This document shows, in pieces, positions 1-6,770 of a stretch of 31,642 bases of DNA. Each line of letters begins with the position of its first letter. The stretch's first letter is position 1. Both the position numbers and the translations under genes were made by a program. This DNA is from an uncultured Oscillospiraceae bacterium. Its GTDB lineage: Bacteria > Bacillota > Clostridia > Oscillospirales > Ruminococcaceae. The DNA lies in NCBI GenBank assembly GCA_910587465.1, contig CAJUMS010000002.1:1-31642 (forward strand), read 5' to 3'. Below the pieces are notes generated by a model. It was not told where the DNA came from, did not search any database, and saw nothing but the letters and a program-made list of their open reading frames with translations.

Positions 1-124
1 GAAAATTAGATGAAATCTTCACTTTACCCCTTGACTTTTATTTGCAGGTCTTGAAGTCAAAACTCTTGTTTTTACACAATTCTCATCATGCACAAACAAA
101 GGTTTTGATTTAAAAATAGCACTA
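1..124. other. Gene-free flank at the window edge
   Basis: I see no plausible gene here. The stretch lies beyond the hairpin that follows the major pilin gene. It holds a 7-bp inverted repeat, TTGACTT and AAGTCAA, around 32-60, which is too weak to interpret. Whatever lies upstream of base 1 cannot be seen. Confidence 0.5.
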
Positions 125-157
125 ATTCCCCGACAGCGCAAAGCGCCGTCGAGGAAT
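125..157 (-). terminator. Strong hairpin after the major pilin gene
   Basis: Arms at 125-139 and 143-157 form a 15-bp stem around a 3-nt loop. Read on the minus strand the only irregular pairs are two G.U wobbles; on the plus strand these become A-C mismatches, so the RNA made from the minus strand is the one that folds. The stem starts about 43 nt past the pilin stop. A short T-rich run (TATTTTT) follows a few bases later rather than immediately, so it may act as a terminator, as a 3' stabiliser of an abundant pilin mRNA, or both. Confidence 0.65.
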
Positions 158-199
158 ATTGTGTTAAATAGTATGTGCTGTAAGCGTTTAGCTTAGAAA

Positions 200-718
200 T
201 TAGGTAACGGTTGCAGTATCCATCGTAGTAACGGTTACAGTACCCATCGTACCTGCCGCAGAGTGCGCGGAAGAGTCACCGGTCTTGGTAGCGCCCTGCA
301 TACCGTTAGTGGAATCCCAAAGAGCTGTAAATGCACCCTCGGTGTAAGTTACGGAAGTAACATTACCGCTTTTGATTACTATTGTCGCACCCTTGTCAGT
401 GGAATTTTTGATCTCGGGAACCTGCGCCAAGATATAAGCAGACATTGTCTGAGGACCGTTGCCATCGTCCATATCAACCGTGCTACTTGCGTCACAAAGT
501 TTACCGGTCTTGGACATTACGGTAGACGCAAATGTCTTTGCCAGGTTCTGAAGAGACTGGCAGGTGCTCTCTGCGGATCTCTTACGAGCGCTCTCGATAA
601 CACCGGACAGGGTAGGAATAAGGATCGCAGCAAGAACGCCGATAATAGCGATAACCACGATCAGCTCAACGAGCGTGAAGCCCTTTTTGGCTCTGAGAGC
701 CTGAAGTTTCTTTATCAT
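200..718 (-). CDS. pilA: Type IV prepilin, probable major pilin
   Basis: This 172-residue class III prepilin is secreted, cleaved by the prepilin peptidase and polymerised into the pilus fibre. The leader is short and basic (MIKKLQALRAKKG), with cleavage expected between Gly13 and Phe14. The mature N-terminus is FTLVE with the conserved Glu at mature position 5 (Glu18), followed by a hydrophobic helix with Pro35. Two cysteines (Cys53 and Cys75) could form a disulfide. The C-terminus ends in two 8-residue repeats, TMGTVTVT and TMDTATVT. The start is fixed by AGGAGG just upstream. The gene has its own promoter and long leader and sits apart from the other pilin genes. That is why I call it the major subunit; this is inference, and it could instead be a minor pilin. 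Confidence 0.85.
   Translation of the reverse strand: MIKKLQALRAKKGFTLVELIVVIAIIGVLAAILIPTLSGVIESARKRSAESTCQSLQNLAKTFASTVMSKTGKLCDASSTVDMDDGNGPQTMSAYILAQVPEIKNSTDKGATIVIKSGNVTSVTYTEGAFTALWDSTNGMQGATKTGDSSAHSAAGTMGTVTVTTMDTATVT
204..251 (-). repeat. 24-bp tandem duplication in pilin C-terminus
   Basis: Two consecutive 24-bp units (204-227 and 228-251) differ at two positions. They encode the last two octapeptides of the pilin and the frame is kept. Unit changes would lengthen or shorten the exposed C-terminus by 8 residues without frameshift. Confidence 0.85.
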
Positions 719-969
719 AGTAAAGACCTCCTGTGAAAAAAATTTATTTCGTATAACCCCGGCGGGGCTATATCCTGAATTATGATCCCGACCGCGTCGG
801 GCTAGCCTCCGCAGCGGCAGCGCCGCAAATCGAAAGGCAAAATCATAAGATAAGGTCGTTTATGATACACTTCACTTTGAAATGTACTTTAAATATTAAA
901 TTTTCAAAAGAACTGTCAGCCGTGTAAACGTTTTCCCGAAACGGGCTTCATTTTCTCGGCTGTAATCAT
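719..969 (-). promoter_or_regulatory. Long structured leader of pilA mRNA
   Basis: The region between the promoter and the pilin start is about 245 nt and holds no plausible gene. Near the predicted 5' end, CAGCCG (962-957) can pair with CGGCTG (922-917), enclosing a CCCG-TTT-CGGG hairpin (945-935). Closer to the start codon are three compact hairpins with 3-nt loops: arms at 814-818/822-826 (GCGGC/GCCGC), 787-792/796-801 (CCCGAC/GTCGGG) and 757-760/764-767 (CCCC/GGGG). The last is flanked by TATA on both sides. I could not match the leader to a known riboswitch consensus by eye. It may stabilise the message or regulate it. Confidence 0.5.
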
Positions 970-998
970 ATTATAACGCAACTTAACTAAAATTGCAA
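970..998 (-). promoter_or_regulatory. Promoter of pilA
   Basis: Read on the minus strand: -35 TTGCAA (998-993), a 17-bp spacer and -10 TATAAT (975-970). The predicted start of transcription is near 963. The -35 box lies inside the palindrome ATTGCAAT (992-999), a motif also found at the pilD -35. Confidence 0.75.
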
Positions 999-1149
999 TA
1001 GGTTTTTGAAAACTTTTTTGCAAAAGTCACAAGTTTGTTAAAAGTTATTCTTTTTTACGATAAAATTTGTGCACTTTAACGACACCCGAGTTTGTTATCT
1101 CGATGTAACGTCTCACATTTACATGACCGCCGAGTTTTCACCCAAAAGC

Positions 1150-1728
1150 TTAATTCTTCTGCGGATAAGTGCCGATTATCCTGCCGCTCGGAGATTGATT
1201 GCTCCAGCCTCCGCTGAAATCGGGCTGACCGTTATTTATCGGGGGCAGCTCCTCGTCCAACGCCGCCAAGCCCGGCGCATACGCCGCAAACCGCGCAAAG
1301 CCGTCTTTTAACACCACATATATCGCCGAGTCGCCTATTCCCGCCAGATCCTTTGCAAGCGCCGCAAGCAGCATGCTTTCGCCGCTCGATGTAATAGGCG
1401 TGCCGCTGTACGTGGCGCCGGTACCCCATGAAAAACCGCCGCCAGAAAGCCCTGACAGGGCGGTGCCCGTCCATGTGTTGCCGTTCACGGTGACCTTGAA
1501 AACCGCGTCACTTAGCTGAACGATTTGATTGTCCGACATAAACACGTCAATAACCTTGACTATGTTTGTGGCATTGCTGTTTGCGGAGGTTATTCTGGCA
1601 GAGGCTACCGTGTTGGAGATCATGGGAATAAGCACCGCAGCCAATATCCCGATAATGGCGATTACGGATACAAGCTCGACCATTGTAAAGCCGCGCCTTT
1701 TTTTCAGCGTTTGTATGCGCTTTATCAT
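1150..1728 (-). CDS. Type IV prepilin (second pilin, pilBT operon)
   Basis: This 192-residue class III prepilin has the leader MIKRIQTLKKRRG, cleavage between Gly13 and Phe14, mature start FTMVE with Glu18 at mature position 5, and a hydrophobic helix ending near Pro35. The body is rich in Ser, Gly and Thr, as in pilin globular domains; there are no cysteines in the mature part. A longer reading frame extends to 1908, but it runs back into pilT. The ATG at 1728 has AGAGGTG upstream and gives the canonical leader. It lies 34 bp after pilT and is probably co-transcribed with pilB and pilT. Whether it is a minor pilin or a major pilin for different conditions cannot be decided here. Confidence 0.85.
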   Translation of the reverse strand: MIKRIQTLKKRRGFTMVELVSVIAIIGILAAVLIPMISNTVASARITSANSNATNIVKVIDVFMSDNQIVQLSDAVFKVTVNGNTWTGTALSGLSGGGFSWGTGATYSGTPITSSGESMLLAALAKDLAGIGDSAIYVVLKDGFARFAAYAPGLAALDEELPPINNGQPDFSGGWSNQSPSGRIIGTYPQKN

Positions 1729-1762
1729 ACGATCACCTCTTTTCAATAAAACAATAAAAACC

Positions 1763-2848
1763 TTAGCCGCCCATTTCCAGGAATCTCTTGTACTCCGTGA
1801 TATCTTGGCAGCGGTTTCTCGCGATAGCGTCGTCCACCTTACCCATACGGACGAGACGAGCCAGATCCTGGTCGAGCGTAAACATTCCGTTCTTCTTTCC
1901 CGTCGCAATAGCCGTAGGCACCTGGAATATCTTGCCCTCGCGTATCATTGCGCGGATAGCGTCGGTCGCGCAGAGTATCTCCAATGCGGCGCATCTGCCC
2001 TTGCCGTCCGCGGTCGGCACGAGCGTCTGCGATACAATGCCGACAATATTTCCCGAAAGCTGCGAGCGTATCTGACCCTGAGAGTGCGGGGGATAAACGT
2101 CGATAATACGGTCAATAGTCTCTGCCGCGCCCGTAGTATGCAGCGTCGAGAGCACTAAGTGACCCGTTTCCGCCGCGGTAACTGCCGCGTTGATCGTCTC
2201 GAAGTCACGCATCTCTCCTACGAGGATAACGTCGGGGTCTTCACGGAGAGCCGCACGGAGCGAGCCCGCGAACGAGTCCACGTCCTGTCCGATCTCACGC
2301 TGATTGACCATTGACTGCTTATGCGTATGAACATACTCGATAGGGTCCTCTATCGTAATTATATGGCAATTCTTCTGACGGTTGATATGGTCGATCATAG
2401 CCGCCAGTGTCGTCGATTTACCCGAGCCCGTAGGTCCCGTAACAAGCACCAGTCCGCGCGGCGCGAGAGCGAATTCGCCAAGCGTTGCGGGAAGGTTGAG
2501 GTCGGACAGCGTAGGGATATCGTCGCGCAGCAGACGTATAGCCACGGCATGATAGCCGCGCTGTCTGTACACGTTAACTCTGTGACGGAAACCCGTTGCC
2601 GACGTATACGAGAAGTCGGTATCCAAACCCTTCGATATCTGCGACTTATGCTTTATCGAAGTGATCTGATTGATTACGTTTACAATAATAGGCTCGGTGC
2701 AGTCGGGGTAACCCGAGAGCTTTCTGATAGAGCCGTGCAAGCGGACGATAGGCGGCAGCCCCGCCGTAAAGTGCAAGTCCGAGCACCCGAGGTCGCGCGC
2801 CTCGTCCAATATGCGGTTAATATCCATTACGTTATTTGTATGTTCCAC
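1763..2848 (-). CDS. pilT: Twitching motility / pilus retraction ATPase PilT
   Basis: This is a 361-residue cytoplasmic hexameric secretion ATPase that drives pilus depolymerisation and retraction. Motifs seen: Walker A GPTGSGKST (138-146), Asp box around ITIEDPIEY (165-172), Walker B DPDVILVGE (204-212) and His box TGHLVLSTLHTTGAAETIDR (228-247). The length and the short N-terminal domain fit PilT rather than PilB, and no zinc-binding cysteine motif is present. The start codon is GTG at 2848, with AAGGAG 8-9 nt upstream. It lies 41 bp after pilB in the same operon. Presence of PilT predicts pili that retract, for example for twitching, adhesion under tension or DNA uptake. Confidence 0.95.
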   Translation of the reverse strand: MEHTNNVMDINRILDEARDLGCSDLHFTAGLPPIVRLHGSIRKLSGYPDCTEPIIVNVINQITSIKHKSQISKGLDTDFSYTSATGFRHRVNVYRQRGYHAVAIRLLRDDIPTLSDLNLPATLGEFALAPRGLVLVTGPTGSGKSTTLAAMIDHINRQKNCHIITIEDPIEYVHTHKQSMVNQREIGQDVDSFAGSLRAALREDPDVILVGEMRDFETINAAVTAAETGHLVLSTLHTTGAAETIDRIIDVYPPHSQGQIRSQLSGNIVGIVSQTLVPTADGKGRCAALEILCATDAIRAMIREGKIFQVPTAIATGKKNGMFTLDQDLARLVRMGKVDDAIARNRCQDITEYKRFLEMGG

Positions 2849-2889
2849 TATTTTTCTCCTTAACTATTAGCCAAACGACAATATTCCGT

Positions 2890-4596
2890 TTATACGGTAT
2901 AAGTCGCTTTTACCAGTTCGTCCATTGAAGTCCTCCCTTGGAGAACCATCTGTGAGACGTTGTCGCGCAGCAGCAGCGTGCCGCTCTTTGTCGCCATCGC
3001 GCCGATCTCCTCGGCGGTCGCGCCCGCGGATATAAGCTCCTTGATCTTGGGCGTGGTAACGATGATCTCGTGAATCGCGGTACGTCCCGTGTAACCTGTT
3101 CCGTGGCAGACCCTGCAGCCGCCTTGATGCGGTCTGCATATCTGCACCGGAGAGGTCTTGTTCATGAGCTTCAGCTCCTCGGGGTCGTCAAGCGTAAAGG
3201 TTTCCTTGCATGTATTGCAGAGCAGCTTTACAAGTCGCTGAGCGATAATTCCCACAAGTGATGACGCAACCATGTAAGGGGCAACGCCCATGTCTACAAG
3301 ACGGACGATAGTGGAAGCCGCGTCGTTGGTATGAAGCGTGGAAAGCACGAAGTGTCCCGTGATCGCCGCGCGTATTGCGATATCGGCGGTCTCACCGTCA
3401 CGGATCTCGCCGACCATTATGATATCGGGGTCCTGACGGAGGATCGAACGCAGCGCCGCCGCAAAGGTCATACCCGCCTTTGAATTGATCTGGCACTGGT
3501 TTACGCCGTCTATCTTTTTCTCAACAGGATCCTCAACCGTTACGATGTTTACGTTAGGCTGCGAAAGCTCGCCGAGCGTCGCGTAAAGGGTCGTGGATTT
3601 TCCCGAACCTGTCGGTCCCGTAACGAGCATAACTCCGTTGGGGCAGCGGATTATCTGCTTGAACATCGCGTAGTTATAGTCTGTCATACCGAGGTCGGTA
3701 ATTTTACGGGTTTTCTCATCGGCAGTCGACAACAGACGTATAACGCACTTTTCACCGTATACGCACGGGATAGTCGACACACGCATATCGAGGTTAACGC
3801 CGTCGATACGCGTTCCGAAACGGCCGTCAAGCGGTATTCGCCTCTCGGCGATGTTCATACCGCCCAATATCTTGATACGGGTTATGATAGAGTTGTGGAA
3901 CGAGGGGGGTATCTTCATGTCCTGCTCCACAAGCTCGCCGTCTATTCTGAATCGGATACGCGTTCTGTCCTTAAACGGCTCGATATGGATATCCGTTACC
4001 TGCATTCTGAACGCCGTCTCAACCATCATATTGACAAGCTTTACAATAGGAGCATTGTCGATACGTCCATCGGACTCAGCCTGCGCAAGGCTCTGCTCCA
4101 TATCTCCGCCCTTGTCGCCCTCATTTTCGAGCTCGTTCATCGTGCTGTCGAGCGCCTGAGACGAATAGAACTTATTTATAGCACCCTCTATCTGAGACTT
4201 CGTAGAGATCTGCGGAACGACCTCCATTCCCGTCGTCACCTTCAGGTCCTCGAAAATGTAGAAGTTTACAGGGTCGTTGGTCGCGACCATAAGGCGGTTA
4301 TGGTTTATCGCATACGCGAAAACCGTTTTCTCCTTAGCTATCGCCTCGGGTATCTTCGATACCGCCTCCGTGCTGACCTTAACCGAAGAAAGATCAACAA
4401 ACGGAACTTTCAGTCTTATCGACAGTGCCTGAGCGAGTTGTGTTTCGGACACAAGTCCCATTTCGAGCACGATGTCGCCGAGCATCTTTCCGCTGCCCTT
4501 CTGTTTGTTGAGCGCGTCTTCAAGCTGACTTTGACTGATAAATCCGCTTTCCAGAAGTACCTCGCCGATTCGTATGTTTTTTACCGGTCCCGCCAT
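2890..4596 (-). CDS. pilB: Type IV pilus extension ATPase PilB
   Basis: This 568-residue cytoplasmic ATPase powers pilin polymerisation through PilC. The N-terminal part (about 1-150) is an MshEN/T2SSE-N type domain with a duplicated GE(V)LLE..-(S)QLEDAL-like pattern. The core has Walker A GPTGSGKST (327-335), an Asp box at VTVEDPVEK (353-360), Walker B DPDIIMVGE (389-397) and a His box GHFVLSTLHTNDA (414-426). The zinc motif of the GspE/PilB group is present: Cys460, Cys463, Cys494 and Cys497, with an extra Cys487. It is first in a pilB-pilT-pilin operon and diverges from pilD. I see no convincing sigma-A promoter for it in the 133-bp gap. Confidence 0.95.
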   Translation of the reverse strand: MAGPVKNIRIGEVLLESGFISQSQLEDALNKQKGSGKMLGDIVLEMGLVSETQLAQALSIRLKVPFVDLSSVKVSTEAVSKIPEAIAKEKTVFAYAINHNRLMVATNDPVNFYIFEDLKVTTGMEVVPQISTKSQIEGAINKFYSSQALDSTMNELENEGDKGGDMEQSLAQAESDGRIDNAPIVKLVNMMVETAFRMQVTDIHIEPFKDRTRIRFRIDGELVEQDMKIPPSFHNSIITRIKILGGMNIAERRIPLDGRFGTRIDGVNLDMRVSTIPCVYGEKCVIRLLSTADEKTRKITDLGMTDYNYAMFKQIIRCPNGVMLVTGPTGSGKSTTLYATLGELSQPNVNIVTVEDPVEKKIDGVNQCQINSKAGMTFAAALRSILRQDPDIIMVGEIRDGETADIAIRAAITGHFVLSTLHTNDAASTIVRLVDMGVAPYMVASSLVGIIAQRLVKLLCNTCKETFTLDDPEELKLMNKTSPVQICRPHQGGCRVCHGTGYTGRTAIHEIIVTTPKIKELISAGATAEEIGAMATKSGTLLLRDNVSQMVLQGRTSMDELVKATYTV

Positions 4597-4624
4597 GTGT
4601 AAACTCTTCCTTTCGGGGTATACT

Positions 4625-4642
4625 TTCCGAATTATTTCGGAA
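4625..4642. promoter_or_regulatory. Hyphenated palindrome between pilB and pilD
   Basis: TTCCGAA and TTCGGAA, separated by TTAT, form a perfect 7-bp inverted repeat about 30 bp upstream of the pilB start. Its position in a divergent pil intergenic region suggests an operator, or a hairpin in the pilB leader. No regulator is known for it. Confidence 0.45.
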
Positions 4643-4670
4643 TAAATGTATTGCTAATTCTGCAAATTAC

Positions 4671-4699
4671 TTGCAATAATTGCAATTTTGTGGTAAAAT
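4671..4699 (+). promoter_or_regulatory. Promoter of pilD with palindromic -35 region
   Basis: -35 TTGCAA (4671-4676), a 17-bp spacer and -10 TAAAAT (4694-4699). The 15-bp palindrome TTGCAAT-A-ATTGCAA (4671-4685) covers the -35 box and the start of the spacer, so a bound repressor would block RNA polymerase. Confidence 0.7.
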
Positions 4700-4729
4700 A
4701 GAGATAATCTATTTTAAGGAGGGGTAATA

Positions 4730-5773
4730 ATGCCCGTTGTAGTAAATATTGTATACGCGGTTTTCGCGTTCATATTCGGCTCGATAATCGGCAGCTTTCT
4801 GAACGTCGTTATTCTGCGCACTCCGCTCAGGCAGTCGATAGTCACCGAGCCGTCGCACTGCTTTTCATGCGGTCACAGACTTGCGTGGTACGATATGTTC
4901 CCTATCTTCAGCTGGCTGTTCTTGCGCGGCAAATGTCGTTACTGCAAGGCGAAGATTTCTTCGCGCTACATGATCGTTGAGGCGGTAACCGCGGTAAGCT
5001 ACTGTCTGGCTTATCTGGTGTTCGGATTCAAATGGGAGCTTGCCTTTTCGATAGTTCTGTTCGCCGTGTTGGTCGTACTTAGCGGGATCGATATAGATCG
5101 CTTTGAAATTCCCTATTGGTGCAGTATAGTTACCGCAGTATTGGGAATTGCGTCGTTTTTTGTATTCCCCGATACCCCATGGTATGAGCGCCTTATCGCC
5201 CTCGGGGTCATTGCCGTTCTGTTCGTTATCCTTGTTCTCGTCGGGGGCATGGGCGGCGGAGATCTGCAACTGATGCTCGGCGCGTCGCTTCTGCTCGGCT
5301 ACAAGGCGTTCATCGCACTGTTTATCGGCATCGTTCTCGGCGCTGTCTACGGCATTATCAAAAAAGCATATGACAGAAAAACCGAGAAAGCCGTCTCTGA
5401 GAAAATCAGGGAGCTTGCGATGGAATGGTATCAAAATCAGCTTGACCGCGACGTTGGATATGTGCTTGACGGTCACGATGATATTATTGTCGGAAGTATA
5501 AGCGAAGGAAATCCCGATATTGAATGGGAGTTCCTCGAAGAAAAGGTCTGGAAGGGTCTACCCGATAAAGCGGCGTTAAGTCAGGCGCTGCGTGACAATA
5601 TCACGGAAGAACGCGAGGGCGGATTCAAAATCTTCATAAAGGAAGATCTTGTTGAAAAAGTCAAGTATTCCCGCCGAATGGTATTCGGACCGTTTCTTGC
5701 GGTCGGAATATCTGCCGCTTGGCTTGCAGGAGAATTCATAATGACCTGGTATATGACCTTGCTGGGAGTTTAA
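4730..5773 (+). CDS. pilD: Prepilin peptidase / N-methyltransferase PilD
   Basis: This 347-residue integral membrane aspartyl protease cleaves prepilin leaders after Gly and methylates the new N-terminus. The N-terminal domain shows FGSIIGSFLNVVILR (15-30) and the zinc cysteines CxxC at 44/47 and 69/72. Catalytic aspartates lie in GIDIDRFEIP (Asp121/Asp123) and GGMGGGD (Asp178). The family's FGPFLA motif is at 319-324 near the C-terminus. The oddity is a charged soluble insertion of about 100 residues (roughly 214-316) between the GGGD-side membrane segments and FGPFL, where the family usually has a short loop. The start has AAGGAGG upstream. It is alone on the plus strand and ends at a terminator facing the minor pilin operon. 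Confidence 0.93.
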   Translation: MPVVVNIVYAVFAFIFGSIIGSFLNVVILRTPLRQSIVTEPSHCFSCGHRLAWYDMFPIFSWLFLRGKCRYCKAKISSRYMIVEAVTAVSYCLAYLVFGFKWELAFSIVLFAVLVVLSGIDIDRFEIPYWCSIVTAVLGIASFFVFPDTPWYERLIALGVIAVLFVILVLVGGMGGGDLQLMLGASLLLGYKAFIALFIGIVLGAVYGIIKKAYDRKTEKAVSEKIRELAMEWYQNQLDRDVGYVLDGHDDIIVGSISEGNPDIEWEFLEEKVWKGLPDKAALSQALRDNITEEREGGFKIFIKEDLVEKVKYSRRMVFGPFLAVGISAAWLAGEFIMTWYMTLLGV

Positions 5774-5790
5774 AATTCGGTACAAACATT

Positions 5791-5820
5791 TCGGGGCGAG
5801 CGTATCGCCCCGATTTTTGT
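5791..5820 (+). terminator. Rho-independent terminator of pilD
   Basis: A perfect 9-bp stem, TCGGGGCGA (5791-5799) and TCGCCCCGA (5805-5813), has loop GCGTA and is followed directly by TTTTTGTTT. It lies 17 bp past the pilD stop, at the convergent junction with the minor pilin operon. Confidence 0.9.
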
Positions 5821-5841
5821 TTGCATTATTTTGTGCCGTTT

Positions 5842-6759
5842 TTACGGCGTAGCCGGTTCAACATATTTCAGTTTTCTGGTTACGTAGAAAATGTAGGTCT
5901 CGGGGTGTGCGGTAACACCGTACGCGGCTTCGAGTTCGTCATCGGTTCTCAGCTGAGTTGAAACAGTTATCGGATTACCCATAGCGTCATTTCCGCCGTT
6001 TATTGAATAAAGCTTGTAATTGCCGCTAGGATTGATCGCTTTTGTCCTGATGTTGATGAAATCCGCGTAACCATTACCCTGTGCCGCAAGCGCTTCCATT
6101 CCGGAACTGGCATAAACGTCTATCGTGGTCTTGAGAGCAACGTTCCTTGTCGATATTATCGGCTTGGTATCATCACCATCCTCATGCTCGTTATACACCA
6201 TTACCTCAAACGATACATCAGGGAAAAGGTTATCATAGAAACAATCCTCAAAAACCCTTGTTTCCGTAAATGAATTGAAACCGGAACCGTCATCCTTGAT
6301 TTTCGGAGTTATGTTTGTCACCATATATTTGTACTGGTGAATTCTCGTATCCTCAAGCCATCTGATACCGATAATCTTCATTTCGTAGATGTCCTTGTTG
6401 TTATCGGAGCTGATGAAACTAAGCATTTCCTTTAACGCCTCATTCTGTTGTAAAAGCCCCGTACTTTCGGTAAGGTCGGTTGACAACGCTCCGAGTGCGC
6501 TGTTGTTGGCTCCCGCATTAGTAAACACGGCGCAATAAACAGAGTTTTTGATGTTCCTGTCGATGTGCGCCTCAACCGCCTCCGCTATCATTAGAGCGTT
6601 CGCGTTTTTCTCGTTGCTCATAACGACTGACATTACGGGAGTTATCATTCCCATGACCGCAAGTATCAGTATACCGAGCAGCGCACAGGAAATGATGACC
6701 TCGACCAGCGTAAAACCGCCGTTATTCCTGCGTTTCAGGAGTCTCAATATTTTTTTCAT
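5842..6759 (-). CDS. Minor prepilin, PilV/PilW-like
   Basis: This 305-residue class III prepilin has the basic leader MKKILRLLKRRNNGG, cleavage between Gly15 and Phe16, mature start FTLVE with Glu20 at mature position 5, then a long hydrophobic helix. The mature part is about 290 residues, larger than usual for a major pilin and typical of minor pilins that prime the fibre tip. It has few cysteines (one in the hydrophobic segment, one near YCAVF and one at EDCFYD). The start has AAGGGGG upstream and is 11 bp from the preceding minor pilin gene. It is the last gene of the pilC operon. The exact family (PilV, PilW or PilJ-like) cannot be assigned by eye. Confidence 0.85.
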   Translation of the reverse strand: MKKILRLLKRRNNGGFTLVEVIISCALLGILILAVMGMITPVMSVVMSNEKNANALMIAEAVEAHIDRNIKNSVYCAVFTNAGANNSALGALSTDLTESTGLLQQNEALKEMLSFISSDNNKDIYEMKIIGIRWLEDTRIHQYKYMVTNITPKIKDDGSGFNSFTETRVFEDCFYDNLFPDVSFEVMVYNEHEDGDDTKPIISTRNVALKTTIDVYASSGMEALAAQGNGYADFINIRTKAINPSGNYKLYSINGGNDAMGNPITVSTQLRTDDELEAAYGVTAHPETYIFYVTRKLKYVEPATP

Positions 6760-6770
6760 ATTGTACCCCC

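Larger units (their letters stand above)
719..1149. other. 431-bp intergenic region between two pilin genes
   Basis: It contains the pilA promoter and leader described separately. The part from 999 to 1149, between the promoter and the end of the second pilin gene, is AT-rich and I see no gene or clear terminator in it. A direct repeat of CCGAGTTT-like sequence (near 1085 and 1130) is noted without interpretation. Confidence 0.5.

Noticed and set aside
719..969. c-di-GMP riboswitch upstream of pilA or pilC
   Set aside because: Clostridial pilus genes are often controlled this way, so both leaders were read for the class I and class II conserved words. The needed blocks are not present in order; only fragments resemble them. 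It remains worth a covariance-model scan.
1729..1908. N-terminal extension of the second pilin
   Set aside because: The extension overlaps pilT on the same strand in another frame and would put 60 residues before a canonical prepilin leader.
3895..4602. 235-codon frame opposite pilB
   Set aside because: It is antisense to a clear pilB with all motifs, has no ribosome binding site, and reads as Arg/Leu/His-rich shadow sequence.
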